The notes: a model not told the origin generated them from the letters alone. A stretch of 64,000 nucleotides of DNA from Anaeromyxobacter paludicola (GCF_023169965.1 NZ_AP025592.1:3844001-3908000), one strand, 5' to 3'; numbered from the stretch's first letter, positions 1-8,341 are shown. Program-made: numbers and translations.

Positions 1-807
1 GGGGAGGGCCAGGGAGTGGTGGCGCCCGCCGCCACCGCGCTGCCCGAGGCGCCCGCGGCCAGGGTCGCCGCACCGGCCGCCGCTCCCGCGCCGCCCGCAG
101 CCGCCGCCGCGCCGCAGCCGCCGCCCCCGCCCGGCTCCCTCGAGGACCGCCGCGCTCGCCTCGAGCGCGTGAAGCGCCGGGTGGCCGACGCCGCGCGCAC
201 CCCGCGCCCGGTCCCGGCCGCGCCGGCCGAGCCGGGGCGCGCCGCCGAGAGCGCGCTCTCGCTCGTGCAGGAGCTCGAGGCCCAGCTCTCGCGCGCCCGC
301 GAGACCGAGGCCGCGCTCCGCGCCGACCTCGACGAGGCCCGCGGCGAGGTGGCGCGCGGCGCCGTCGAGCTGCGCGAGGCCGCCGGCCGGGGGGAGGAGC
401 TCACCCGCCAGCTGGAGGAGAAGCGGGCGGTCCTCTCCGAGCTGCTCGCCGAGATGAACGCGCTCGAGGCCGAGCGCGACGAGGCGGTGGAGCGGGCGCA
501 GGCCCTCGCCGCCATCGACGAGGAGCGGCAGTCGCTGCTCGACGCGCTCGGCACCCGGGTGGAGGAGCTGGAGAAGCGGGGCGAGGAGGCGCGCGCCGAG
601 CTGGAGCGGCTCTCCGACGACCTCGACCAGCGCGCCTCCGACGGCGCGCGGCTGCGCGCCGCGCTGGCCCAGGTCACGCGCGAGCGGGACGACCTCTCCC
701 GCGAGTCGGCGCAGATCCGCCGCGAGCGCGACGAGCTCGCCGAGACCAAGAAGGCGCTCGAGCAGGTGCACCAGGCGCTGGCCCAGGCCCGCTCGCGGCT
801 GGGCTGA
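1..807 (+). CDS. Coiled-coil protein, C-terminal part (5' end probably outside window)
   Basis: The reading frame is open from the first base to the stop at 805-807, so the gene probably begins upstream; the earliest in-window start is GTG at 16. The visible part starts with an Ala/Pro-rich linker (about residues 1-45 from the GTG), then a basic segment with heptad-like RRARLERVKRR, a second Ala/Pro linker, and from about residue 78 to the end an uninterrupted, highly charged Glu/Arg/Ala/Leu coiled coil. There is no catalytic motif and no membrane segment in this part. Such C-terminal coiled coils occur in myxobacterial response-regulator-like, motility and polarity proteins, but the domain that would decide function lies outside the window. 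Function not assigned. Confidence 0.7.
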   Translation, partial: GEGQGVVAPAATALPEAPAARVAAPAAAPAPPAAAAAPQPPPPPGSLEDRRARLERVKRRVADAARTPRPVPAAPAEPGRAAESALSLVQELEAQLSRARETEAALRADLDEARGEVARGAVELREAAGRGEELTRQLEEKRAVLSELLAEMNALEAERDEAVERAQALAAIDEERQSLLDALGTRVEELEKRGEEARAELERLSDDLDQRASDGARLRAALAQVTRERDDLSRESAQIRRERDELAETKKALEQVHQALAQARSRLG

Positions 808-827
808 GGGGCCGCGGCACCGCGGAT

Positions 828-868
828 CGCCCCTCCCCATCCCTGCCCGCCCGGCGGGGAGGGTGTGC
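828..868 (+). repeat. GC-rich palindromic repeat, type A, copy 1
   Basis: A 41-base element with a C-rich left arm, a central stem CCCTGCCCGCC / GGCGGGGAGGG and a TGTGC tail. Its reverse complement matches 8991-9032 with one indel and one substitution. It lies just after the stop of the coiled-coil gene and may also serve as a transcription terminator. Other type A copies are at 26115 and 30134. Confidence 0.75.
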
Positions 869-962
869 CGCGCGGCGCTTCGTTCCCCGCAGGGCCTGGC
901 GAGCCGCCGAACACTCATCCGCGGCGGGCTGGAGACGCTGCGCCCCGCGTGACCCGAGGCAT

Positions 963-1006
963 CCCCCCTCCCGCGGAGCGGGGGAGGGCGAGGGAGGGGG
1001 TGAGAC
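963..1006 (+). repeat. GC-rich palindromic repeat, type B, copy 1
   Basis: A stem CCCTCCCGC (GGA) GCGGGGGAGGG followed by CGAGGGAGGGGGT. Related copies are at 15710 and 30184. It sits 18 bases from the 3' end of sthA, between convergent genes, so a terminator role is plausible. Types A and B occur as a pair here (95 bases apart) and again inside the DUF58 gene (about 10 bases apart). Confidence 0.7.
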
Positions 1007-1024
1007 CCGCCAAGCCCGGCGGCG

Positions 1025-2479
1025 CTACCCCGCCTTCTCCACCGCCCGCGGCTTCGCCGCCGCGGTCCCCTCGGCGCTGGCGGGGCGCCAGCTCTTGATC
1101 TTGTCGAGCGCGTCGTAGGCCGCGTACTTGTAGGCCTCGCCGAGCGTCGGGTAGTTGAAGACGGCGTGGATGAAGTAGTGCAGGTCCCCGCCGAGCGCGA
1201 TGACGGCGGTGCCGAGGTGCACCAGCTCCGACGCGTTCGGGCCGATGCAGTGCACCCCGAGCAGCGCCTGGTCCGTCGGCGACGCGATGAGCTTCAGGAA
1301 CCCGACCGCCTCGCCGATGAGGTTGGCGCGGGCGTTGTCCACCAGCCGCGCGTGCCCGACGACGTAGGGGATCCCCTTCGCCTGGAGCGTCTCCTCGGTC
1401 TCGCCGACCGAGCTCACCTCGGGGATGGTGTAGATGCCGACCGGGAGCAGGTCGGTGAGCTTCTGCTTGTAGGAGTGGCCGGCGGCGTGGGTCATGGCGA
1501 CGCGCGCCTGCTCCATGGCGGTGGCCGCGAGCCCCGGGAACCCGACCACGTCGCCCGCCGCGTAGATGTGCGGGACGGTGGTCTGGTAGTTCTCGTTCAC
1601 CTTGAGCAGGCCGCGCTCGCTCGCCTGCAGCCCGGCCGCCTCGAGGTTCAGCGACTCCACGTTGCCGATGCGGCCCGAGGCGACGAGCACCTTCTCGCAG
1701 ACCAGCCGCGAGCCGTCGTCGAGGGTGATGAGCACGTCCCGGTCGCCCGGCTCGAGCTTCGTCGCCCGGCTCTCCTGGTGCAGCTCCACGCCCGCCATGG
1801 CGAGCAGGTCCTGCAGGGCGCGCGAGACCTCGGCGTCGAGGAAGGTGAGCAGCCGGCTCTTGCTGTCCACCAGCGTCACGTGGACGCCCAGGGCGGCGAA
1901 GATGGAGGCGTACTCGCACCCGGCCACGCCGCCGCCCAGGATGGCGAGCGAGCGCGGCACCGCGCTCATCATCAGGATCGAGTCGGAGTCGTAGATGCGC
2001 GCGTGGTCGAAGGCGACGTTCGACGGGTGGAAGGGGCGCGTGCCGGTGGCGACGAGGATGGTGTCGGCGGTGAGGGTCTGGGAGGAGCCGTCGGGGATGG
2101 TGACCTGCAGCCGGTGCGGATCGACGAAGCTGGCCGTCCCGCGGAAGGTCTCCACGCCGAAGTCGTTGAGGTGGTTCCGGATGCGCGAGTGCTCGCGGGC
2201 GGTGACGAGGCCCCGGCGGCCCATCAGCTCGGGGATGGTGACGGCCCCGGACACGTGCAGCTCGATGCCGTGCGCGTCGCGGCTGCGGGCCTGCTGGATG
2301 GCGAGGGCGGTCTCGCGCAGGGCCTTGGAGGGGATGGTGCCGGTGTTGGCGCAGGCGCCGCCGGGCACGGCCTCCTTCTCCACGAGCGCGACCTTCTTGC
2401 CGAAGAACGCGGCCTGGGTGGCGCCGCGCTCGCCTGCCGGGCCGCTGCCGATGACGACGACGTCGTAGTGGAGTGCCAT
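1025..2479 (-). CDS. sthA: Soluble pyridine nucleotide transhydrogenase
   Basis: An FAD flavoprotein of the pyridine nucleotide-disulfide oxidoreductase family that moves hydride between NADPH and NAD+ in the cytoplasm. The N-terminal FAD Rossmann motif is VVIGSGPAGE (residues 8-17). The site that is CXXXXC in the disulfide reductases reads GGACANTGTIPSKALRE: only the first Cys remains and Thr replaces the second, the hallmark of SthA/UdhA. A second Rossmann motif (LGGGVAGCEYASIF), YAAGDVVGFP and the C-terminal dimerisation domain with FNYPTLGEAY follow. Length 484 aa against about 466 in E. coli, the excess being an Ala/Lys-rich tail. The ATG at 2479 is preceded by GAGGAGAT at good spacing. 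It diverges from dapC and the two promoters overlap. Confidence 0.93.
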   Translation of the reverse strand: MALHYDVVVIGSGPAGERGATQAAFFGKKVALVEKEAVPGGACANTGTIPSKALRETALAIQQARSRDAHGIELHVSGAVTIPELMGRRGLVTAREHSRIRNHLNDFGVETFRGTASFVDPHRLQVTIPDGSSQTLTADTILVATGTRPFHPSNVAFDHARIYDSDSILMMSAVPRSLAILGGGVAGCEYASIFAALGVHVTLVDSKSRLLTFLDAEVSRALQDLLAMAGVELHQESRATKLEPGDRDVLITLDDGSRLVCEKVLVASGRIGNVESLNLEAAGLQASERGLLKVNENYQTTVPHIYAAGDVVGFPGLAATAMEQARVAMTHAAGHSYKQKLTDLLPVGIYTIPEVSSVGETEETLQAKGIPYVVGHARLVDNARANLIGEAVGFLKLIASPTDQALLGVHCIGPNASELVHLGTAVIALGGDLHYFIHAVFNYPTLGEAYKYAAYDALDKIKSWRPASAEGTAAAKPRAVEKAG

Positions 2480-2499
2480 TCGATCTCCTCGGTGACCCG

Positions 2500-2507
2500 C
2501 TTATAAT
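2500..2507. promoter_or_regulatory. Overlapping divergent -10 elements (sthA / dapC)
   Basis: A consensus TATAAT at 2502-2507 on the plus strand and TATAAG on the minus strand (2505 back to 2500) overlap around the palindrome TTATAA, in otherwise GC-rich DNA. On the plus strand the base pattern 17 bases upstream (TTCGAT, 2479-2484) is only a weak -35. The two promoters would compete for polymerase, so dapC and sthA expression may be mutually linked. Transcription starts are inferred. Confidence 0.55.
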
Positions 2508-2551
2508 GCCTTTTACCCCCGCCGACGACGAAGTTGGAGCCTCCGCCACCC

Positions 2552-3703
2552 GTGAAGAATCCCCCGAAGAACCCGGTCCTCGACGCCCTGGCCACGAACC
2601 TGATGGTCCAGACGGAAGAGAAGAAGCGCGCGCTCGCCCGGGCGGGCAAGCGGCTCTTCGACTTCGGCCTCGGCGACCCCCGCGAGCCGACCCCCCCCTT
2701 CATCCGCGAGGCGCTCCGCGCCGCGGTGCCGGAGAGCTCCCAGTACCCGAGCGCCGCCGGCACCCCGGCCCTGCGCGCGGCGGTGGCCGGCTACCTCGAT
2801 CGCCGCTTCGGCGTGAAGCTCGACCCGGACCGGCAGATCGTCCCGGCGACCGGCGCCAAGGAGACCATCTTCCACCTCCCGCTCGCCTTCGCGGCCCCCG
2901 GCGGGCGGCGCAAGGTGGTGCTGCCCGACCCCGGCTACCCCACCTACGAGGCCGGCGCGCGCTTCGCGGGGCTCGAGCCGGTGAAGCACCCGCTCACCGC
3001 GGCGCGGCGCTTCCTGCTCGAGCCGGAGGACGTGGGCGAGGAGGTGCTGCGCGACACCCTCTTCTTCTGGGTGAGCTACCCGCACAACCCGACCGGCGCG
3101 GTGGCGCCCCGCGACTACCTCGAGCGCGTGGCGCGGGCGGCGCTGCGGTACGGCTTCATCGTCCTCTCCGACGAGTGCTACGCCGACGTCTACTTCGGCG
3201 AGAAGCCGCTCTCGATGCTCGAGGTGCAGGTGGAGAACGTCCTCGCCATCCACTCCTGCTCGAAGCGGAGCGGCATGACCGGGTACCGCAGCGGCTTCGT
3301 CGCCGGCGACCCCGACCTGGTGGCCCTGCTCAAGCGGACCCGGCCGCACATCGGCGCCGCCTCGCCCGACTTCGTGAACGCGGCCGCCACCGCCGCCTGG
3401 GGCGACGACGCCCACCCGGCCGAGCGGCGCGAGATCTTCCGCCGTAAGCGCGACCTCTTCCTCTCCTTCTTCGCGCGCCACGGGCTCTCCTGCGAGGGCT
3501 CCGACGCCACCCTCTACCTCTGGGTGCGGGTCCCCCCGGGCCACGGCTCCGAGTCCTACGCGCTGCGCCTCCTCGAGGAGGGTATCGTGGTCTCCCCCGG
3601 CACCGCCTTCGGCGCCGGGGAGGGCTACGTGCGCGTCTCGCTGGTCCCCACGCTGTCCGAGTGCGACGAGGCCATCGCGGCCTGGTCCAAGGTGAAGCCA
3701 TGA
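2552..3703 (+). CDS. dapC: Aminotransferase, probable succinyldiaminopimelate transaminase
   Basis: A class I/II PLP aminotransferase. Because it is coupled to dapD and dapE, the likely reaction is transamination of N-succinyl-2-amino-6-ketopimelate in lysine and diaminopimelate synthesis. Visible fold-type I features are the substrate and cofactor segment ATGAKETIFHLPLAF, the Asn in YPHNPTGA, DECYADVYF, the PLP-lysine motif SCSKRSGMTGYRSGF and a C-terminal Arg in YVRVSL. I prefer GTG at 2552, with GGAG 11 bases upstream; TTG at 2534 would add six residues. It ends in an ATGA overlap with dapD. Other aminotransferase specificities (for example LL-DAP aminotransferase) cannot be excluded from sequence alone, but the partner genes argue for DapC. 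Confidence 0.85.
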   Translation: MKNPPKNPVLDALATNLMVQTEEKKRALARAGKRLFDFGLGDPREPTPPFIREALRAAVPESSQYPSAAGTPALRAAVAGYLDRRFGVKLDPDRQIVPATGAKETIFHLPLAFAAPGGRRKVVLPDPGYPTYEAGARFAGLEPVKHPLTAARRFLLEPEDVGEEVLRDTLFFWVSYPHNPTGAVAPRDYLERVARAALRYGFIVLSDECYADVYFGEKPLSMLEVQVENVLAIHSCSKRSGMTGYRSGFVAGDPDLVALLKRTRPHIGAASPDFVNAAATAAWGDDAHPAERREIFRRKRDLFLSFFARHGLSCEGSDATLYLWVRVPPGHGSESYALRLLEEGIVVSPGTAFGAGEGYVRVSLVPTLSECDEAIAAWSKVKP

Positions 3704-4518
3704 ACGACTGGAAGCAGCACGAGGAGCTCGTCACCGCCGCCTTCGCCGACCGGGCGAGGCTGCCGGCCGCGCGCGAGGCGGTGCTCGCGGTGGTGGAGGC
3801 GCTCGACAAGGGCGCCCTCCGCGTGGCCGAGAAGCGGGGCGGCGAGTGGCAGGTGAACGCCTGGATCATGCAGGCCATCAACCTCTACTTCGGCGTCGCC
3901 GGCATGGAGACGAAGGAGTACGGGCCGTTCGAGACCCGCGACAAGGTGCCGCTCAAGCACGGCCTCGAGGAGGCCGGCGTGCGGCTCGTCCCCGGCGGCA
4001 TCGTCCGCTACGGCTCGTACGTCGCGCCGGGCGCGGTGGTCCTCCCCGGCTTCGTGAACATCGGCGCCCGGGTCGGCACCGGCACCATGGTGGACACCTG
4101 GGCCACCGTCGGCTCCTGCGCGCAGGTGGGCGAGAACTGCCACCTCGCCGGCGGCGTCGGGATCGGCGGCGTGCTCGAGCCGCCCGGGGCCCGGCCCAAC
4201 ATCATCGAGGACGGCTGCTTCATCGGCAGCCGCTGCATCATCGTGGAGGGCACGCTGGTCGAGGAGGACTGCGTCCTCGGCGCCAACACCGTGATCACCG
4301 GCTCCACGCCCATCATCGACGTCACCGGCAAGGAGCCGGTGATCTACAAGAAGCGCGTCCCGGCCCGGTCGGTGGTGATCCCCGGCACCCGCGCCAAGGA
4401 GTACCCGGCGGGCACCTACCAGATCCCGTGCGCCCTCATCGTCGGCCGGCGCAGCGCGTCCACCGACAAGAAGGTCTCGCTCAACGACGCGCTGCGCGAG
4501 TTCGAGGTGCAGGTCTGA
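3700..4518 (+). CDS. dapD: Tetrahydrodipicolinate N-succinyltransferase
   Basis: Transfers succinyl from succinyl-CoA to tetrahydrodipicolinate, the committed step of the succinylase DAP pathway. At 272 aa it matches the E. coli enzyme (274). An alpha-helical N-terminal domain (about 1-100) with the substrate segment WQVNAWIMQAINLYF is followed by a left-handed beta-helix of hexapeptide repeats (about 105-235; for example GAVVLPGFVNIGARVGTGTM and IIEDGCFIGSRCIIVEG) and a short C-terminal domain. It starts at the ATG of an ATGA overlap with dapC (3700-3703), which indicates translational coupling. Confidence 0.95.
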   Translation: MNDWKQHEELVTAAFADRARLPAAREAVLAVVEALDKGALRVAEKRGGEWQVNAWIMQAINLYFGVAGMETKEYGPFETRDKVPLKHGLEEAGVRLVPGGIVRYGSYVAPGAVVLPGFVNIGARVGTGTMVDTWATVGSCAQVGENCHLAGGVGIGGVLEPPGARPNIIEDGCFIGSRCIIVEGTLVEEDCVLGANTVITGSTPIIDVTGKEPVIYKKRVPARSVVIPGTRAKEYPAGTYQIPCALIVGRRSASTDKKVSLNDALREFEVQV

Positions 4519-4546
4519 TGGCGGCGCGAGGCGGGCGGGGGGCGCC

Positions 4547-5626
4547 GTGACCCTGGCCGAGGCGCTCGCCGCCCGGACCGAGGCGCTGTGCGCCGTCCGC
4601 TCGCCCATCGGCGAGGAGCGGGCCCTCTGCGACGAGGTGGAGCGGCAGGTCCGCGGCCGCTTCGCCGAGGTGCGGCGGGTGAAGAACTCGCTCGTGGTCC
4701 TCGCCGACGGCGCCGCGCCCTCCGGCCGGCCGCTCGTGGCCCTCTGCGGCCACCTCGACACCGTGCCCATCCACGCCGAGGACGAGGGGCGCTTCCCTCG
4801 CCGCGAGGGCGGGCGGCTCTACGCGCCCGGCGCCTCCGACATGAAGGGCGGGGTGGCGGTGGCGCTGGAGCTCGCCGAGCGGCTCCCGGCCGCGGAGCGC
4901 TTCTGCGACCTCGCCCTCGTGCTCTACAGCCGCGAGGAGGGGCCGTTCGAGGAGAACGAGCTCGGCGACGTGCTGCGCGAGGTCCCGGAGGTCTCCCGCG
5001 CGGCGCTCGCCCTCTGCCTCGAGCCGACCGACAACGCGCTGCAGCTCGGCTGCGTCGGCTCGATGCACGCCACGCTCCGGTTCACCGGGCGCTCGGCCCA
5101 CTCGGCCCGGCCCTGGCAGGGCGAGAACGCGGTCCACAAGGCGGGCGAGCTGCTCCGGCTCCTGCACCGGCTCCCGTTCCACGCGGTCCACGACGGCGGC
5201 CTCGAGTACCGCGAGGTCATGAGCGTCACCCGCATCGAGGGCGGCCGGGCGCGCAACGTCGTGCCCGACCAGTGCACGGCGAACCTCAACTTCCGCTTCG
5301 CGCCGGGCCGCTCGCTCGACTCGGCCGCGGCCGAGGTCGAGGAGCTCGCGCGGCGCGTCGGCGCCGAGGCGACCATCACCGATCGATCCCCGTCCTGCCC
5401 CTCCTACGCGGATCACCCGCTGGTGCGGCGGCTGCGCGAGCGGAGCGGCGCCCGGCTCGAGGCGAAGCAGGCCTGGACCGACGTGGCCCGGCTCGCGCAG
5501 GCGGGCGTCCCGGCGGCGAACCTCGGCCCGGGCGCCACCGCCCAGGCGCACCAGGCGGGCGAGTGGCTCGACCTCGCCGAGCTCGAGCGGAGCTACCTCA
5601 TGCTGGAGCGGTTCCTGCGGCCCTGA
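4547..5626 (+). CDS. dapE: Succinyl-diaminopimelate desuccinylase
   Basis: An M20-family metallopeptidase that hydrolyses N-succinyl-LL-DAP, the third consecutive step encoded here. Metal and catalytic motifs are GHLDTVP (first zinc His/Asp, about residue 68), GASDMKGGVA (bridging Asp), the general base pair in YSREEGPFEE and CLEPTD. The final zinc His is in the C-terminal AQAHQAGEW. The lid/dimerisation domain covers about 165-280, with the catalytic His in GRSAHSARPW. It starts at GTG 4547, 28 bases after dapD. At 359 aa the length is normal. Succinyl rather than acetyl specificity is inferred from dapD next door. Confidence 0.92.
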   Translation: MTLAEALAARTEALCAVRSPIGEERALCDEVERQVRGRFAEVRRVKNSLVVLADGAAPSGRPLVALCGHLDTVPIHAEDEGRFPRREGGRLYAPGASDMKGGVAVALELAERLPAAERFCDLALVLYSREEGPFEENELGDVLREVPEVSRAALALCLEPTDNALQLGCVGSMHATLRFTGRSAHSARPWQGENAVHKAGELLRLLHRLPFHAVHDGGLEYREVMSVTRIEGGRARNVVPDQCTANLNFRFAPGRSLDSAAAEVEELARRVGAEATITDRSPSCPSYADHPLVRRLRERSGARLEAKQAWTDVARLAQAGVPAANLGPGATAQAHQAGEWLDLAELERSYLMLERFLRP

Positions 5627-5929
5627 CAAGGCCCGCGGGCCGGCGGAGTGGGGTCTCTCCGGGCCCGCGAGCGCAGCGGCCGCCGGACCCGTGCGGGCGG
5701 GCGGCCGTCCTCCGTTGCCGTGGAGGATCGCTGCCCGCACATGAGACGACGGCGGCGCCGCCGGGTGAAGCGGTCACGCAGGTTGCCGCCTCGTGAGGAT
5801 CTCCGGACCGGCTGACCCGGACGCAGAGGGCCCGGGATCCCCCGTGAGGACCCCGGGCCCGCCTGCGGGCCCGCGCGGGAGCGGGGTCGCCACGCCGCTC
5901 GAGCGCAGGCCACTCGCGTGCCGCCCCGG
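5627..5929. other. Convergent intergenic region between dapE and a lipoprotein gene
   Basis: Apart from the hairpin listed separately I see no gene, repeat copy or promoter signal here. Both flanking genes end in this region, so it needs only terminators. Confidence 0.6.
5828..5860. terminator. Probable bidirectional terminator hairpin
   Basis: GGGCCCGGGATCC (5828-5840) pairs with GGACCCCGGGCCC (5848-5860) with one mismatch, loop CCCGTGA. It lies between the convergent dapE and lipoprotein genes. There is no T-tract, as is common at very high GC. Confidence 0.6.
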
Positions 5930-7588
5930 CTAGAGCGCCGGCCAGCAGCGCACCATGAACGGCACCAGCGCGTAGTTGGTCGCGACGGTCGGCGTCGCGG
6001 CGGTGTTCGGGTCGCTGGCGGTGAGCACGAAGTAGTAGCTCACGATCGGGCTCGCCTTCCGGGAGCAGGCCGGGACCGTCCAGGTGAACGCGCCCGGCTG
6101 ACCCTCGACCGGCGCCGGCTCCGGCATCACCCAGCCGGGCGTGGGCAGCTCGTCGAGGTCGAGGTCGAACGGGTTGAAGGTGAGCTTCGCCACCCTGGCG
6201 TCGTAGCTCAGGTCGGCCGCGGAGGAGGTCGAGGGCGCGATGGGAGCGCCGGCGATCGAGAGGTGGACGAGGTCGCCCGGCTCGACGTCGTACGGCGTCG
6301 CGCCGGCCTCGACGATCTCGGGCCCGAAGCCGATCGGGTCCGGCAGGACGTTGAGCGCGAGCGCCGAGGTGGTCTCGCCCTCCTCGGCGGCGGTGGTGCC
6401 GCCGCGGCCGTCGGTGAGGAGCAGCCTCACCTCACAGGTGGCGGACGCGGGCGCCTCGGCCGGCGCCGTGACCACGGTCGAGAGCAGCGGGTACTCGCCC
6501 TTCGCGTTCCGCGACAGCATGCCGGCGGCGGGATCGAAGGTGGCGCCGCAGTCGCTCTTCCACGCGAACCGGAGGACGTCGCCGTCGAGGTCGTTCACGC
6601 TCGCCTCCACGACCGTCTCCTGGCCGGGCTCGATCTGGCCGCCCTGCGCCAGGCCGGCGCCGCCGATGGCGTACGGCGCGCGCAGGAAGTTCACGTCCGG
6701 CCAGTGGTTCAGGTCGGCGGTGAAGGAGACGCTCTTCTTGGCCGAGAGCGTGGAGAGGGTGACGCCCATGGTCAGGTGCGAGGTGGTGCTGGCGGTCCCG
6801 CCGGCGGAGCTCGCGTGCTGGTCCGTCACGGCGAGGGTGATGTTCACCGGGATGGCCTGATCGACGAGCTTCGCGGCCGTGCAGGCGGCGAGCTCGGGGA
6901 CGATGGCCTTGGGGAACCAGTACGCCAGCAGCTTGCCGCCCTGCGGGACCTTCCCGGAGTCGCGCTCGACGGCCTTGCCGGTCTCCGGATCGACGACGAA
7001 GAACTGGCCGCACACGTCGGCCGCCCACTGGAACGTCATCGGGTCGCCGTCCTCGTCGCGGACGTCGGCGTAGAGCACCAGCACCGAGTCGCCCACCACC
7101 TCGCTGCGCGGGACGAGCAGGTCCACGAGCTTGAGCACCACGTCGAGGTCGTTGTGCGACGCCGCGAGCCCCTTGATGAGCGGCGCGTGGTCGTCGAAGG
7201 TGATCGAGTCGTCCTGGTCCTGCTGCATCACCACGAAGGCGTCGTAGTCACCGAGCCGCGTGATCTCGAGGGCCACGCTGCCCCGGAAGTGCCGGCCGCT
7301 CTCGGCGGCCTCCGCGCTGAACGTGCAGGAGCCCACCGGGACCTTGCCGAAGATCGCCTCGTAGAGCTGGGTCCGGCCCTTGTACGCCGTGAGGCTGCTC
7401 TGGTAGTCGGGCCCGATCCCGCCCGTGCAGGCCACCGAGAAGGTCGCCGTCTCCGCGCCGAGGAGGAGCGCGTCCCCCTGCGCCAGCACCCGCACCGTCG
7501 CGCCGGCCTGCTGCGAGCTGCTCGCGCCGCACGCGGCCAGCGCCGCCGCCGCGAGCGCTCCGGCTGCCCACTTCACGAAAGACGTCAT
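5930..7588 (-). CDS. Large lipoprotein of unknown function
   Basis: 552 aa. The ATG at 7588 gives a clear lipoprotein signal: MTSFVKWAAG, a hydrophobic Ala/Leu stretch and the lipobox LAAC with Cys at about residue 21. The open frame continues 58 codons upstream, but that part is Arg/Pro-rich and would bury the signal, so I reject it. The mature protein is mostly beta, with repeated short segments containing DEDGDPMTFQW- and DLDGDVLRFAWKSDC-type sequences (about residues 155-165 and 335-350). These resemble Ig-like/PKD-like or cadherin-like strands with Asp-rich turns. Paired Cys in the segments suggest disulfides. No catalytic motif is recognised. Probably an outer-membrane-anchored surface or periplasmic protein. 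It forms a single-gene unit. Confidence 0.75.
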   Translation of the reverse strand: MTSFVKWAAGALAAAALAACGASSSQQAGATVRVLAQGDALLLGAETATFSVACTGGIGPDYQSSLTAYKGRTQLYEAIFGKVPVGSCTFSAEAAESGRHFRGSVALEITRLGDYDAFVVMQQDQDDSITFDDHAPLIKGLAASHNDLDVVLKLVDLLVPRSEVVGDSVLVLYADVRDEDGDPMTFQWAADVCGQFFVVDPETGKAVERDSGKVPQGGKLLAYWFPKAIVPELAACTAAKLVDQAIPVNITLAVTDQHASSAGGTASTTSHLTMGVTLSTLSAKKSVSFTADLNHWPDVNFLRAPYAIGGAGLAQGGQIEPGQETVVEASVNDLDGDVLRFAWKSDCGATFDPAAGMLSRNAKGEYPLLSTVVTAPAEAPASATCEVRLLLTDGRGGTTAAEEGETTSALALNVLPDPIGFGPEIVEAGATPYDVEPGDLVHLSIAGAPIAPSTSSAADLSYDARVAKLTFNPFDLDLDELPTPGWVMPEPAPVEGQPGAFTWTVPACSRKASPIVSYYFVLTASDPNTAATPTVATNYALVPFMVRCWPAL

Positions 7589-8053
7589 GTGCCGAACCCC
7601 CCTGGTTCGTTCGCGCCGCCCAGGTGGCGCGCGCGGCCCGGCGCGGCGGCCCGGTCTCGCGCCGGCTTGCGGGGGCGGGACCGTGCTGCGGGCGCTGGCG
7701 GGCGCGATGAGAGCGCCGGGCGCGCCGGTGCGTAAAGGTGCCGTGTGGGGGCGCGAGTGCACGCAGGGTCAACGCGGAGAGGGCGGGGGCCGCGGGGTTC
7801 GCGGCCGCTCGCGCGCCGCCTCGGTCGAAAGGGGCGGGGGGCGCTCGGCCGAAGCGCGCGAGTTGACTCACAGTCACCACCGGGTGTCCCGCGGGCGCGC
7901 GTCACCCTCGCCGGAGAGCCCCGCGTCCGGCCCGCGAGCGCGCCCCGGGCCGCCGGCGACGTTGGGGCCCCCCGGCGGCACTTCCCGCGATCCCGGGACG
8001 CTTCCCTTGAAGCCGGGCGGGCGGGCGTTAGATCAGCCGACCGGAGCCGACAC
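7589..8053. other. Intergenic region upstream of lipoprotein and dioxygenase remnant
   Basis: The two flanking genes diverge from this 465-base stretch. Frames crossing it are Arg/Ala/Pro-rich and have no recognisable protein. It must hold promoters for both sides. The least GC-rich parts are around 7733-7745 and 7860-7880 (a TTGACT at 7863-7868), but I cannot identify a convincing pair of hexamers. Confidence 0.4.
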
Positions 8054-8341
8054 GTGGACCGAGCCCCCGTCCTCTTCGTCTCGCACGGCGCCCCCACGGT
8101 GGCGCTCGCGCAGGACGGCTACGCGCTGGCGCTGCGGGAGGTCGGCCCGCGCTGGCCCGCCCCGGCCGCCGTCGCCGCGGCCCCGACCAGCGAGCGCTTC
8201 GCCCCGAGCTTCGTCGCGCTCGGCGCCGCCCCCCCGGGCGAGCGCGTCGCGACCGTCTACGAAGGGTTCCACTACCGCACGCTCGGGATGAGGAGCTTCG
8301 CCCTCCTCCCGGGCGGCGAGACGAAGGAGCAGAGACCATGA
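8054..8341 (+). pseudogene. Internally deleted extradiol dioxygenase (LigB/DODA type) remnant
   Basis: A 95-codon frame from GTG 8054. Residues 4-38 (APVLFVSHGAPTVAL, then a Pro/Ala segment) match the N-terminus of the class III extradiol dioxygenase family (YgiD/DODA, LigB fold). Residues 42-95 (FAPSFVALGAAPPGERV, then GFHYRTLGMRSFAL) match that family's extreme C-terminus. The roughly 160 central residues of a normal 250-270 aa enzyme, including the second metal-ligand motif (SAHW in the family), are absent. The two parts are joined in frame near 8165-8195, so this is an internal deletion rather than a frameshift. The frame still ends in an ATGA overlap with the YceI gene, so it may persist as a translated leader that couples the downstream start. 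It cannot be an active dioxygenase. Confidence 0.72.

Noticed and set aside
865-1098. Small plus-strand frame between the coiled-coil gene and sthA
   Set aside because: It runs through the type B repeat and into the 3' end of sthA on the opposite strand, with no domain or ribosome site.
7589-8053. N-terminal extension of the lipoprotein (to 7762) or of the dioxygenase remnant (to 7745)
   Set aside because: The extensions are Arg/Pro-rich. The lipoprotein extension would precede a perfect lipobox signal, and the other has no similarity to the dioxygenase family.
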